From NCBI GenBank assembly GCA_002205965.3, contig NADL03000093.1, forward strand, positions 1 to 64,000: a stretch of DNA of 64,000 bases, written 5' to 3'. A model generated the notes under the pieces. That model had not been told where the DNA came from. It worked only from the letters and a program-made list of their open reading frames with translations, and ran no database searches. Shown in pieces: positions 28,500-40,579 of the stretch (positions are counted from its first letter, which is position 1; every line of letters begins with the position of its first letter). Source of the DNA: Kappaphycus alvarezii. Its lineage: Eukaryota > Rhodophyta > Florideophyceae > Gigartinales > Solieriaceae. The position numbers and the translations under genes were made by a program.

Positions 28500-28830
28500 A
28501 TCTCATTTGCAAAACACAAACCGCACTCATGCCCAGACCCATCAAGCAATCTTCAGCATCAAACATGGATACCTCTTCCCAATCCCCTTCTTTGACCCCC
28601 TCCCTTCCTGACCAGCTTGTGTGAAGAGGGAGAGAGGGGAAATGGTTTGCAACAGCTTCCACTAAGGGATGGAGGGCAAGAGCGAAGAGTAGCATTCCTA
28701 GTAGATCTCCCTGTTGGGTGCCAGTCCCGCTCCACAGGAGAAGTCGACCAAAAAAGAGCCTGGAGGGCTCTCCGTACAAGTGAAACCGGCTCGTGCAGCA
28801 GATGCTTCAATCAGTAAACGATGCGGTGCA
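28500..28830 (-). pseudogene. Non-LTR reverse-transcriptase fragment, inverted relative copy
   Basis: The minus strand reads YGEPSRLFFGRLLLWSGTGT followed by QQGDLLGMLLFALALHPLVE and FPSLPLHT. This is nearly the segment at 26530-26700 of the plus-strand element. It breaks off just before the catalytic Y-x-D-D. The two similar pieces lie about 2 kb apart in opposite orientation. Confidence 0.75.
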
Positions 28831-29422
28831 AGATTCAGCGCTGTCAGGTGTCCTGCTAGTGGTTGCGTTTCGAATCTTGCACGAGACAATGCCACACACA
28901 CAGTCCGTAGTTGTGCGAGATGTCTTGTCAGGAATGCGGAGGATACGGGAAGAGGCGACGACTGATTTAGTGGCAGAGCTCCACCTTGATTCCAAAATTC
29001 ATTTGAACAGGTTGAGACTTGATGGTAAATCTATGCTAATTCATTTTGGTCCCTTACCACATGGTTTCACCCCGCATGACGACTCACCGAACGCTTGCGC
29101 TTTTGTTTCGATAAATATTGCATTTTAACTGCCGTGCATTGGCAACCAGGCTACCGTACAAATGTAAGCTATCCTCGACGAAAACAATTTCATTGCAGGC
29201 CCGTCTGGGTAGACTCTGAGACATTGCACGGAGTGTTAAACAATTCCGCTGGTAAGCTTAAGTTTGTTTCTGAATTCAAGGAGTTCTGAACCACTGGTTT
29301 ACAAAAGATAGTATAGCAGCACGGCATTCCGGAAAAGTTCAACTCCTATGACGCCCTCACTCGCCAATGTCCTTCTTGTGAGTACCCGGAAGTAGGTTGG
29401 TGCATTTCAATAACTTCTACCT
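28831..29422. other. Spacer downstream of RTF1
   Basis: A plus-strand frame at 28793-29128 has 111 residues, of which the first part overlaps the RT fragment and the rest shows no domain. The RTF1 3' untranslated region should lie at the right edge. Confidence 0.3.
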
Positions 29423-31407
29423 TCATGCCATACGCAGTTTACTCCATTCGTCAAAACTGATAACCTTTGCGCCAACAGGGAGCGCGACGCGGCGGCGAAC
29501 GCTTTCGATATATGCGGAATCAACGCAAGGCGCGCAGCCTACGACACTACTGCCGTTGGTATCTTGCTCAGTGAAATCCTTGTCGAAATCGTCCAGTCCC
29601 TCCAAATCAACATCATATTTCGGATCCAAGGCACTCCCATTTATTCTTCTCTTTTTGCCACTCCCCCATGATTTCAGGTACTCCCGCCAGTCTCCTTCCC
29701 TGGTCCGTCTGACAAATGGCTTTGGACCGTCTTCTTTCTCCCCCCTTTCTCTTGATAGAGAAGTACGACTGCCCCCGTTGTATCAAACCGTGCAAATGGA
29801 TCTATGCCGCCGGCTGCCTCCTCCAGGTTTCGGCGTTTTGCCATCAGTTGCTCGTTTGAAGCATTGAGCATACTATTCCTTTCTGCCAGGGTGTGGAATA
29901 CATTGGCGCTAGTCAGACCTGGCTTCACGCTGTACAATCTCTGATTTTCTTCGATTTCATGAAGACGTTCCCGCAACTTATCCACATGCGCTTGGAGCTT
30001 TTCCACTGATTCGCCATTCTTTTTCCTTTTCAGATTGGAGAGCTCCTGAAGCTTGATGTCGTACTCGGTCCTGGCCTCTGTCTTTTTGAGAGTCCAGTTG
30101 ACCCGGGATGGATATAGAAGCTCTGTATTTTGGATATGCTTCTTGTTCTCTTCTTCAGTAGGAACGACCTTGCGTTCGATGAACAGCTCCCTCGTCCTTT
30201 TCATTAGCTTCTCTACTTCTTCGCGACGAGGCAACTCATAACCCCTTTCCAGAGTGCGATTTCTGTAGACGTCAAACTCACTCTCTAAAGGGGCTGAGGC
30301 GGACGTTTGCGGGATCTGAAAGCGACGGCGTGCCTTTCCGATTTGCAAAACTAACCAGTAGTTGGTCTTGAGTTGCGAATTCAGCGAGTAGATCTTTCCT
30401 ATCTCTATATCGACAATGCGGCAAAGAAGATAGGAACCGTCCTCAGGCATATTACCGGCAACCTTAATCCTAGCGTACAACCCAACGACCATGCGAGCAA
30501 AATAGGGTTTTTGCGATAGCTCCATGATGGTACCTCGACGCAAAAATAGATGAGTGGTACGTCTCTGAGCTTTCTCAACCTTGACCAAATCACTGTAGCG
30601 GAGCTCCGGGCCCTCATGAGCAGACATTGGGTCGACGTCGGTGTGCTCCAGCTGCTTGTGCTCCTTTGACCGTTCTTCACGGTTGCGTTTAGGCCTGGAG
30701 TCTGTCTCACTGTCGGCATCACTTAACTCAACGAAGGCTCTCGAGCTCTTTTTGCGCTTGTCCTCCGCCAAGGCCTGCAAGGCGTCTGATTTAGACGATG
30801 CCTTGTTTCTACCACTGCTTCTCGATTTTCGTTCGGTACCTCCGGAAGAGCCTGCGCCCTCACGAGCCATCATTTCCCTTTTCATGTTCCACAAATCCAG
30901 CTGCTTTGTACGTTCCTCCAGGCGATCAGCCAGCAAGCTCTCACGATCAAATTCATTCATGCGGGCCAACGCCTCGCGGTCGTCATCATCACCGTAGCCG
31001 TCCTTATCGTACTTGTACACAAACTCCTCTTCCTCATCAGAGAGGAATTTAGTTTCTGTCTTTTGTTGTGGTTTCGATCTCTGCTTGGATCTGCTTTTCG
31101 CGGGTTTTCTGGAGGAAGGCGCCTTCTTTTCACGAGTCGTAGATTTCTTCTTCGAGGTGTATTCATCGTCATCCTCGTCGTCCAGAACGAACTCATCGTC
31201 CTCGTCGTCGTCGTCATCATCCGCGAGCATTTGGTCGTTGTCATCATCAGGAGCATCGATGTCGCTGACGCCGTCATATTGACCGTCGGATGACGCAGAG
31301 GCATCACTCAACTCATCACGAGAGCGGCCTCCCCGCCTTTGGCCTTCTGTGACGGCGAGAATTTCTGCGTCGAGCTCATCTTGCACAGTGGCTGAGGGTG
31401 TTCGCAT
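29423..31407 (-). CDS. RTF1: RTF1, Plus3-domain subunit of the Paf1 elongation complex
   Basis: RTF1 links the Paf1 complex to elongating RNA polymerase II through its Plus3 domain, which binds phosphorylated Spt5, and promotes H2B ubiquitination. The ATG at 31407 has a good context (GCCATGCG). The protein opens with an Asp/Glu-rich tract, then basic Ser/Lys stretches, and then Plus3 at about residues 265-380: RYSDLVKVEKAQRRTTHLFL, RGTIMELSQKPYFARMVVGL, GSYLLCRIVDIE. A coiled coil and DPFARFDT follow. One frame stops at 29674. Another frame, entered at the six-C run at 29740-29745 (G run on the coding strand), continues GPKPFVRRTREGDW, DPKYDVDLEGLDDFD and ends VISFDEWSKLRMA. This ending resembles the usual acidic and SLxxYKxRRG-like RTF1 tail. 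I therefore extend the gene to 29423, with one base missing in that run. No introns are seen. Confidence 0.88.
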
Positions 31408-31664
31408 GGCGCGGGGGGGATCTAGCGTAGTCGGTTGGGGTTGGAAGAGATGTCTAAGTCAAGTCGACTCCTGTGAGTATAGATGCTGCCTACTGTATGA
31501 ATAGCCGTAATGACTCGAGCCAAAGCCCGAATTTCTGTAGGTAGTAAAACATCTACCGCTACTGTACTGTATAGGTACTACAGTACTGTACAGTAGATGG
31601 CAGCGTTGTGTTGATTATTTGCATTATACGATACAGCTGGGCGAAAAGTTTAAATTGTGCTTTA
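31408..31664. other. RTF1 5' flank
   Basis: Short spacer up to the Harbinger element. It contains clustered TACTGTA/TACAGTA motifs at about 31560-31605. No core promoter element could be identified. Confidence 0.35.
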
Positions 31665-31703
31665 GAGCATTCCCACCGGTTGAGGCAAATGATCAAATTT
31701 ACA
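31665..31703 (+). repeat. Left terminal inverted repeat of Harbinger element
   Basis: Begins GAGCATTCCCACCGGTTGAG. It differs from the right repeat at about four positions. Confidence 0.9.
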
Positions 31704-31854
31704 TTTTTGCTAATTTGATCCTAGATTACACACTCCCACAGGTAGCTTAAAAAAGCAAATTTTTGCAAACTTGATAAACCCGAGAGTCAAATCGCCCTCG
31801 GTTTAACTCCCAGATTTACAACTTTGCATTCCGCAGGTATATATTTGTCGTCAT

Positions 31855-33084
31855 ATGATTGGGCCTTCCTCGGGTTTCCCGCCAAAAACGAAGGAATATC
31901 AAGACGCCATGTATCAGCACACGATCCCATCACAACAAACCCCCCCATCTCCAGAAGGTTCCCATCGACCCGTCCCCGTCAGTGATTGCTCCCACAAAAT
32001 GAGCAACATCGGAGAGCCGCCATCCGATTCACCCCGTACGTTCGCTTCGGTGCCTTCTCCTCCCGTTGCACCGGCATCAGCTCCCCATGTAACCGTCGCT
32101 TCAGGTCCCTCCCTTCCCGTCGCTCCGGCATCAGCTCCTCCGGCGGTGGTCGCTTCGGCATCCAACCCGACAGTCCCGAGATCCCGGGGATCAAACTATA
32201 CCACATTGAATGATTGTACCATTGCAAGGGCCTGGCTGAGGGTCTCGGAAGACCCTATTGTAAGGTCTGAACAGAATTCATTGATGTTTTTTCAGCGTAT
32301 AGCCGAGCTATTCGCCAAATTCAAGCCGCCGTCAACGAAGGAACGCATTGTCGACTCCATCAAGGCACGAATTAAGCTTTTAAATAAGGAATTCGTTAAG
32401 TACTCGGGCTGTGTTGCCAAAGTTAAGAGCTTGAAGCCTACTGGAGTTTCTGAAAGTGATATTTACAGAATGGCAACCCCGTTGTACAATGGCATCACAA
32501 TTACTTCGCATGTTGAGAATTGTGTGGCTCCCACTTAAGTTCTCCGATGCATGGAAACTTCTGCGAGAGCATCCGAAATTCATGGCGGGTGGAAATTGGT
32601 CTCCAAGTGGTGCCTTGACGCGGATAATGCGGAAATATCTGATTCTAATTCAGCACCAACGTCCGGGGCTGTCGTCATTGAAGGAGAAAGGACTGGTACG
32701 GAAAAGATTTGTACGTCAAATCAAAATAAGGAACGTCTAATTGGCAGACGCAAAGCCAAAGCAATGGCGAGCAAAGCGACGGAAACACAAAAAATGATTA
32801 AACTAGCAGAAACTGCAGTCCAACTATAAAAAGCCGGAAAGGAAGCTCTGGAACGACACAATGAAATCGTGCTCTTCTTAAATGCTCCTCCGCAATTTGA
32901 TCAGTCGGAAACGGTGGAGTTCTTTAATCTTTTGCGTGCTGAAGCTCTTCGGAAGGCCCGTTCTCGAGCTGCTGCTAATTCTTCAGAACTATCCTTGTCA
33001 CCATCCTTCCTATCTTCGTCATCTGGAAATGACGCTGCAAGTTCTAATGATGAGTCGACGCAGACTACGTCGCAGCAGTCTTAA
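31855..33084 (+). pseudogene. Harbinger ORF1, SANT/Myb-like DNA-binding partner
   Basis: PIF/Harbinger elements carry a second protein with a SANT/Myb-like domain that recruits the transposase. Here a Pro/Ala/Ser-rich leader from 31855 is followed by TLNDCTIARAWLRVSEDPIV and FFQRIAELFAKFKP, the helical SANT-like part. After a frame change come PLKFSDAWKLLREHPKFM, then IGRRKAKAMASKATETQKMI and FFNLLRAEALRKARSRAA, as in the NAM-associated C-terminal region of such proteins. The first frame meets TAA at 32536-32538, the real reading passes to another frame and back by about 32640, and an in-frame TAA lies at 32827-32829. It ends at 33084, 16 bp before the end of the convergent transposase. Confidence 0.75.
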
Positions 33085-33100
33085 TTAACTCCATGACATT

Positions 33101-34410
33101 TTAAATGGCAGAGACTCCTTTCGTCTCCCAGAGGTTATCCATGACTAGTTTTCTAGTTTTCCAATATTCCATCTCGTTTGCAGTAAATGAAGAAGCTTCA
33201 CAAAGAGCCGCGAGAGAACCCGGAGGTACGTGCGTCAATTCGTTCGCTGGCTCCAGTGAGCCCCACATTGGAACGGCACTGCCCCCTACAGTAACGTCAT
33301 CAGTTAGTTCCTGCTCTGTAAGGGTTCCCTCATCAGAATTTTCCCGTTCTTCAACACCCATGTTGTGTAGAATTACGCAACACTTTACGATGTCGTTCAT
33401 AAATTCCTTTGAAAAGAACCTCCCGGGTCGCGATATGATATGCCACTTTGCCTGAAGCACACCAAACGCCCTCTCAACATCTTTGCGAGCAGATTCTTGC
33501 GCTTTTGAGAGCAACAGCTCCTTCTCTGTCAAAGGATCCAACACAGTATGAACGAAAAAAGGCCACTTTGGGTAAATACCGTCCACAAGCCAGTAGTGAA
33601 TGTTTCGTCTCTGGCCTGAGATACTGTACTCGACAGGTGGGGGATAAACTCCATTAGCAATGTTTGTTTGTAATGGAGAACAATCTAACACATTGATATC
33701 ATTACAGGATCCAGGCATACCAAAGAACAAGTGCCATATCCATAAAGACTCATCGGAAATTGCTTCGAGTGTAATAGCCGGCACGCCCTCTTTTCCCTCA
33801 AACTGGCCATGCCATGCGGTGGGCAGTTCTTCCAGATCCATTTACAGCAGTCAAGGCTACCGAGCATACCCGGGAACCCACGTTGCTTTGACTTGTGTAG
33901 AATTCTACAGATGTCCTGTTCTGTAGGGGACCGCAGATATTCTCTGGAGTATTTATCGATTACAGTCCTCACAAAACTCACGAAATTATCTTTGAGGACC
34001 CAAATGTATTCATCAACTGCATCGGAAGCACAGCCGTAGGCTAATACTCTCATCGCCGCTGTAGCTTTCTGCAGTCCTTTTAATCCAAGTTTCCCGGTGC
34101 AGTCTCTTCGCTGCGTGAAGTAAGCTTTAGTCTCAAGAACTGAGAATATTCGCATAAATGTGGTACGTGATAGCCGAAAGCGTCTCCGAAAGAACTTGTC
34201 ATTGTAAACAGGGTTGCTAGAAAAATATTCATCCTAACGCCGCTGAGCGCCTTGCAATCGAAAGCGCTCAACGTATGGGGCACGTCCAGGTCTGTAACCA
34301 CCACATTTCGGCTCATTGTCGTCACTAGAATCGAGTAGATCAGTGATCAAGTCAAGCACATCGTCAGACGCGAAGTCCTGATATACTTGCAGCTGCTTCT
34401 GTTCGGACAT
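33101..34410 (-). pseudogene. Harbinger DDE transposase
   Basis: I take the ATG at 34410 (MSEQKQLQVYQDFASDD) as start. The frame is open further to 34533. The product continues past an in-frame TAG at about 34236 into NPVYNDKFFRRRFRLSRTTF, then LRSPTEQDICRILHKSKQRG. GMLGSLDCCKW supplies the first catalytic aspartate. A one-base shift at the short G run near 33820 moves the frame into TAWHGQFEGKEGVPAITLEA. The second aspartate is in PGSCNDINVLD, and the glutamate in KDVERAFGVLQAKW. The whole DDE triad is therefore preserved, with only one stop and one shift. The product would cut and join element ends in the nucleus. Family: DDE_Tnp_4-type. Confidence 0.88.
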
Positions 34411-34585
34411 CTTTGTTGGAGGCCGTACGAAGGAGATCAATGTGGGATGTGGAGTAGGAGGTCCGTGTAGGAGGGTAGGAAGGCAGCAGGACGTTGGCAA
34501 GGATGACCGGTGGGAAATGTCATTCACAGGCAAAGGGCTAAAAAACTAAAATTTACATTCGCCAATAACAGAAGAGAACGTGTAG

Positions 34586-34624
34586 TGTACATTTGATCAT
34601 TTGCTTGAACCGGTAGGAATGCTC
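34586..34624 (-). repeat. Right terminal inverted repeat of Harbinger element
   Basis: Read inward on the minus strand it begins GAGCATTCCTACCGGTTCAA, the partner of the repeat at 31665. TTA follows at 34625-34627. Confidence 0.9.
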
Positions 34625-34627
34625 TTA

Positions 34628-35109
34628 CCAAAAAATCTACGGCACTCAAGGGTACCTATTGTACAGTATAGTTGTGACTTTTCTCACACTTGTCAACCGA
34701 CCACATCTTCCATGCATTAAAATAACCCAAAAATCCCCCCTTGTCAATCGTGGACAACGATGACAATGCAAGTGCGGGACGGATTGAAGTCATACAGTAC
34801 AGTATATCATTGCATTCGTTCTCGAACATTAAGCGCAAAGCTTGAGAGATAGATGTAGTCGTATATGCCTGAGGGAGACGAATGCAAGTCCAGTAGGGCA
34901 ATACGATGAGGATGTAGGGCTGGTATGGAAGCTCGTGGATAGAGATGTAAAGACTTGCAACGCGGACCCTCTCCGTTGGATGGAGAGAAGGAATCCGGTA
35001 CCTGGTGCCGAATACGTTTGCCCCCACAGCCCTTCCACAGCTGAGTGAGTCTTAACGCTATAACATAATCTGCAACTACAAGTCCACGTTCCCTCTGTGA
35101 GCTAAAGTT
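34628..35109. other. Spacer between Harbinger and retrotransposon gag remnant
   Basis: No gene is supported. TACAGTA motifs occur near 34660 and 34795. This stretch could contain the 5' LTR or leader of the following retrotransposon, but no direct-repeat partner was found. Confidence 0.3.
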
Positions 35110-36985
35110 ATGGGCCCAGAGGGCAATGAGACCTCAGCGGGAAATTTGGTGGAGGCACCAAGGCTCACCACGGCGACGAACAAGTTTAAGTATCGAAGAA
35201 AGGTTCGCATGTGGATGAAGCATTCAATTAACGACTCCGCAAGACGTATCATAATTTTTAGAAGACAGGTGTTCAACTGTAAAAGGCACCCGACGGAATC
35301 TTACCCCTCGTTCGCGGAACGTTTCAGGGGTGTCGCGCAGAACTACCTCAATGCATTCGACACAGTGTCGACTCAGCATGACAAGCAACAAACTGCCCCC
35401 ATATTGCTGGAAAACGCATGCCTAGCCTAATTTATCTACAATAACCTACTGACGATACTGATTAATAAGGCCACGGACCAGCTCACATTGTCACCCGCAA
35501 CAATCATGTTCGATAAGCATGAGCTCACTGCAGTTACGAGAGTACTTAATGAACTACTGAGGGCATCATTCATGCGTGAGACTGATAAGCCTGACAAAGA
35601 AATCCTGAATAAGATACAAAAAGATACCCAGGGAGCCCGAGTAAAAGTCATTGCGTTGATAAATAGGGGCAACAGTCAAAATAGTGAAGAGCAACCATTA
35701 TGAGCTTCAGCCTTGAAGATACGGTAGATGCACTGAAAAACATGCGCACCACGGAACCTCATGACAAGACTACTAGCAAAAGTATACCAAAATTGTTTAA
35801 TGAAGTTGATCCACTGAAGCTAACCGGTAACTTGATGTTTTTAACTGGTCACAGGTTCGACATACAGCAGTATAACACTGTGAAAGGTCATATGAACAAT
35901 CTAATGGCCGGAATACTCAATTTTTATTGTGCAGTGTGTGGACAGAAGGGGAATTGGGCTAGAGACCGTCATTTTCCGCTTCATACGAGAAGAAGCGATG
36001 CAGGTAGAGCTATTCAGAAGCAGTATAAGTTCCGGGACTATCCTCACCTATAAAGTTCGGTAACAACAATCACGATCCTGAGTCTGACCTTGAGGAGAAT
36101 AATAACAACAACCGCCGAGTTTTCTTTGCCAACTGAATTCAATACACATGATCCGTGGATGCAAATCTAATTTATGATCCTGGCTCTACATTCTCAACTG
36201 CGGTAATCGATAGCGCCGTAAAGATTTGTGACATTCTTGAAGTGCCTTTTGAAATAGAACTGTCATCTGAACCTCGTGTGCATGAAAAGGACACCTGGGT
36301 CCCAGAGAGAGTAATAGAAGAACACAAACATTTTGTGGAGGTTAGACGGATCTTCAACGGTGTAGAAATAAAAGGGATACCTATGAGACCCGCATTCGAA
36401 GACGTGCGCATGGCACCAAAGTCCCCACTTACACAGGAGTTAATGAAGTTTTCTCTCGAGAATGTATTGGTGGATGGTGGAGAGATTGAGCAGAGTAAGA
36501 AAACCGAGCATCCACCAAGCATCAGCGCTCTGATCTCCAACAAGCTACCGCAAGATGTCACAAAGACAGAGGTGGACATCGGATCACACGAACCAAAAGG
36601 TCCTCTACACAGATACTATCTACTTGCGGTTCCAGATGCTTCGGAGAGAAATTACCACCTATTTTCTCAAATGGATCGTGACAACAGATGCATACAAGGT
36701 AACCTTGGATTTGAGAAGAAATTGAAATTGGTCGTGCAAGTTCGGTTAAACTCTCCTATCGATCATAATAGTTGATTAGTGGTCACAATAAATGTATTAT
36801 TTAGGATCAAGGCTCCCTTTATCACAGTTTACGAGACTGTTTCCGGCGAACGCGATGAGAACAGGTTAGATTCTATATCACTTACAGCATCAAATTGCTC
36901 GAGAAGTGGGTACGATAACATTTGTTGGTTCATGTTGCAGGTACTAGAACCCACTTTGCTTGGAAAAACGAGGAGAAGAAGTTAG
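35110..36985 (+). pseudogene. LTR-retrotransposon gag remnant with zinc knuckle, probably Copia-like
   Basis: The first frame (35110-35430) is a gag-like helical region (MWMKHSINDSARRIIIFRRQ, SYPSFAERFRGVAQNYLNAF). It continues after a stop in the same frame as TLSPATIMFDKHELTAVTRV up to 35703. An overlapping frame from 35700 ends in FYCAVCGQKGNWARDRHFP, a zinc knuckle whose His and last Cys are mutated (CxxCx4N...x4R). From 36155, 206 residues open with IYDPGSTFSTAV, which could be a decayed aspartic-protease D-S/T-G motif. The rest shows no integrase or RT. A last open piece ends at 36985. It is inactive. Copia is favoured by gag-knuckle size, but the class is not certain. Confidence 0.5.
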
Positions 36986-39900
36986 CTAACGTTGAATATA
37001 CACGATCCTCTTAAAATGAACGCTGTTGTGTTTGTAAGATAGGTACGTTTGTGGGTTTGTAAGGTCGGTGAGCAGAAGTTTTTCTGCTGTAATTGCTGTG
37101 AAAATAGCATTGGCAATTTATATGTCCGTTACACGAGCTCAAAATTTTTTTTCTTGATGTACCATGAGCGTGAATATACCATATAGACCTCATGTAGGAT
37201 TCAATAATGATGCGAATAAGTGTGACTTTATGACTTTAAGGGAAACCCTCCTCACTATTTTTAATTCTGTAGCCCCTACTGGGTTTACTTGCGTCATCTG
37301 ACTTGCAAAGTTTTTATTGCTAATTTCATACTGAAAAAAACCTTTTTGAGATGCCGCCATATTCTGCCTCGCGTTCAAATGGATTCCTGGTGGCTCACTG
37401 AGACAGCAGCTTCTTCACAACCAGTCTACTTCCCGTCGTAATTTTTTCTCCTCTGATAGAGACCCAGCGGGAACCGGACCCAATGTATCTGGGTCAACAA
37501 CACACGATTCGCATAACAGTTTAAGGTCTCAGTGATGAATGCGAGAAGTCGGGATGGGATAATGAAATTTGGATGGCATTTCATCTATTGAGAAGGGTAG
37601 AGGCTTTTGAAATATATATTGTGGTCCCCTCAGTGGCACTAGAGAGCGAGGGGATTTATTTTTTACAGTGAAAGTGTTTTACTGAAAACATTAGGCCATA
37701 ACAAATTGTTTGACTATTGCAGTGCCGTATCGAAATTTTTTTATCCTCATATGGGGACAGCGCTATGTTACATAGGCGCATACATCATTGCAGGTGGTTT
37801 TCTACAGACTAAATGCAAAATTATGAAACTGTACTACTGGCCGTGACCTAAACTTCTGAAAATTTGCAAATATGCAAAAGAATTCTGAAATGCTGTACTG
37901 TAAATTTGATAACAATATGATCATATTGGTTACACATGGTGCATTTGTGAAAAATAATGTCGCAATAATTAGGCAAATGTGAATCAATATATGGGTGTAG
38001 GAACAAACAAAACTCTGCTTATTCTTCAGAAACATATAGTTTGATAAGTTTCTCAAAATTGAAAAATAATTTACGAATGGGCAACCACAAAAAGATTAGG
38101 ATCATTATCTCTGTTAGGACCTAGAGAATTAACACTATTAGCACCTAATGTTTTATTTGTTAGGCGAGGCGAAAGTGTTTCCCTAAGAGAACATGTCAGC
38201 AAAGAGCAAGAACATTGGCTCAAACTTTTACAGCCATTGAAAAGAGACTCCATGTTAGTACGGGAACGGAATTAATTACATACAGAGCACTGTGAAATTT
38301 GGAATTGAATGCAGCAAAGTTCAATCAAGAGTTATAAGTGGCCCTGGAAAGAAGCTACAGGATCGAAACATCGCAATTTTAATACAGTTCAGTGAGTTTG
38401 CTTGTTTCCTCTGTCCCATTTTAACAAAAACATACGAAAAAATGGGGAAATCACTTGAAAATAGAGCAAATGGTTACAATAATAAACGATTAACCTGAAA
38501 ATCTATTGCAGTTTCCATACAATATATTTCTTCGGCTTGCTGCTCCTACTCGATAGATTGAGGTAGATACTGAAAGAATTAAACTTATTTCTTTCTTTGA
38601 TAGGGACCTAATGTTCAGAGATCACTGCGCTCCGATTTCGGAAATTCTTTGGGGAGAAATAGAGCATAGAACTGATGGAAGACCACATTTATTACCAAGT
38701 CATTGATCAAGGGGTTTATGTAAGTGGGATTGTCGGCATATGCTGATAACATACATGGAAAGATGAATGGTTTCTCTAACTGTGCAGGTTGGAACAGTAA
38801 TCGGACTTCCAAGTCCCACGGGACAAGTGGAACAAATGGAGCCGCATAACAATTGAAATTGCCACAGAGCAATATTTTTGACCTAACATAGTGTGCGATG
38901 CTCATTAGTGTTTGATATCCTGCCATGAATGTCACTATTTCCCCCCCATCCGCCGTACAGGACGACCCTGTGCATAATACTCACGAATCTGTTCGATTTC
39001 TTCTCACTAGACTAACTTTAGGAAAGTTCTATCGGAACTTTATGAAACTTCCGACGGTGCATCATAGCAAGAGGTGCGGCATAGCAAGAGGTACAACCTT
39101 GTGGCATTGGAACACCTGACTGGATGGCCGATATCAATTCATACCCCCAACATCACAGCTTCAGTCGCCGTCGAGTTCTTCGAAGGATGCATCATACACT
39201 CCCTAGGACACTCTTGTAACATTGTCTCGGATCGGATAGATTAAGCTTTTAAATGGCGCGTAACCTTTAAGCGTTCATGATGACGTTACCATGACCCAGA
39301 AGACGACCATAGAATACACAACAATGTCAGATTTACGTGCGTAGCGCTTGTTTAAAATCCTGAAACTGGTGATATACAAGAAAATATTCACGACCCTTCG
39401 AACTTCGGAAGCAGCGCTACCCGATTTTTCCTTTGTCTATCACAATTGAACGAATCAAAATAGCAATTTACCTTCTAAAGTTGCATAATATGTTGAACGT
39501 GCACCAGCTACACCCACCACTTCGCTAAACCCATTTTCTTCGTTACGTACCCGTGCAACTCAGCTTCGTTTGATATGGTTGTGAAACTGTAAAAATAATT
39601 TAGATACTTAAAAAGAAAGATAATTCACAGCTGGCCGAACTGTGTAACTGCACGGTAGGGTCGTTGGCAGAACAAATGCGTCATTTTCGGAGCGGAAACA
39701 AGACTAAATCCCCAAATCTTCCTACACCTGCTCGGACGCATACAACTGATCATGGGTCAGTTTTCTTCCCTTGTCGTATTCCTTGCGATGACGACAGTTA
39801 TACGTGACGTCCTACTGGTAAAAACGCTGGGCGTATCGCATGTTTTGAGGTTGTTTACGGGGCATAATTCGCACCTTCGAATGTATATTCTCTCGCTAGA

Positions 39901-40579
39901 ACGTCAGCGTACTTGCTCGCCGCTATCGCGCAGCTTTTCTAAGTACTTACTGCACTCGACACACGCTTTGTTCTTGTACTTCTGGGTTTCTGGTTTTTCT
40001 GGTTTTCCTGTATCTTCTTTTCATCTGCGCTTGCGAAAATAAACCGTTCCTTTCAATACTGCTTCCCCCATAGCGAACGGAGGCAGAAGAATCATACAGC
40101 TTCACCTCTGTGTTCGTGTTTTTTTGAAAACGCTCCTCCTTTAACTCGCACTTCTCTCTTTTATCCCTCATTTTTTCCCGCTTTTCCGATTGCAATGCAT
40201 CACTCTCTGAAGCAATACTCAGATTTGTGAATGCCAATAAAGGAACAGCAATAGCGCTAGTGCGGTATTCAAAAACTGTCAATGCCACGTGACTGGCTGT
40301 AACGGCTTTCACCAGTGCAATATGCTATATAAGGCTTGCAAAAATGGAATAGTGTAAAATATGGGCGAGCTTACTGACTGGAGATGTACGGCATCTATTT
40401 ACTGAGACGAGTGGCAGTTCTTTCTATTGGAGGGTCTGGGATCGATAAATATGCAAAAATATGGCCTAAAAACTGCACCGATAGTAGCGGGATCCGTCAG
40501 TAATAGGCAGACAAAAACCATGAGACGCGAACCAGCTCTAGGCAGCTCACAGAAAACTGGCGGTTTGGCCCATGTAACC
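36986..40579. other. AT-rich spacer, nothing recognised
   Basis: Only short frames occur (for example 38615-38935 minus, 39752-40042 plus, 40312-39947 minus), none with a motif I can name. A variant of the CCTCATATGAGG palindrome lies at about 37744. The region probably holds old repeats beyond recognition by eye. Confidence 0.35.

Larger units (their letters stand above)
31665..34624. mobile_element. PIF/Harbinger DNA transposon with TIRs and TTA target duplication
   Basis: The left end GAGCATTCCCACCGGTT at 31665 matches the right end read inward from 34624 (GAGCATTCCTACCGGTT). The match continues through GCAAATGATCAAAT, giving a terminal inverted repeat of about 39 bp with few mismatches. 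TTA directly precedes the left end (31662-31664) and directly follows the right end (34625-34627), the 3-bp target duplication typical of PIF/Harbinger. Inside are two convergent genes: a DNA-binding ORF1 (plus) and a DDE transposase (minus), 16 bp apart tail to tail. Length is 2960 bp. Few lesions are visible, so it was probably active not long ago. Confidence 0.92.

Noticed and set aside
28793..29128. 111-residue frame as a gene, with an SPNACAFVSI segment recalling a cysteine protease
   Set aside because: Only a few residues match, no His or Asp partner is evident, and part of the frame is antisense to an RT fragment.
34990..35015. TGGTGCCGAATACG as a retrotransposon primer-binding site before the gag remnant
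   Set aside because: No LTR pair could be found and the match to a tRNA 3' end could not be tested.
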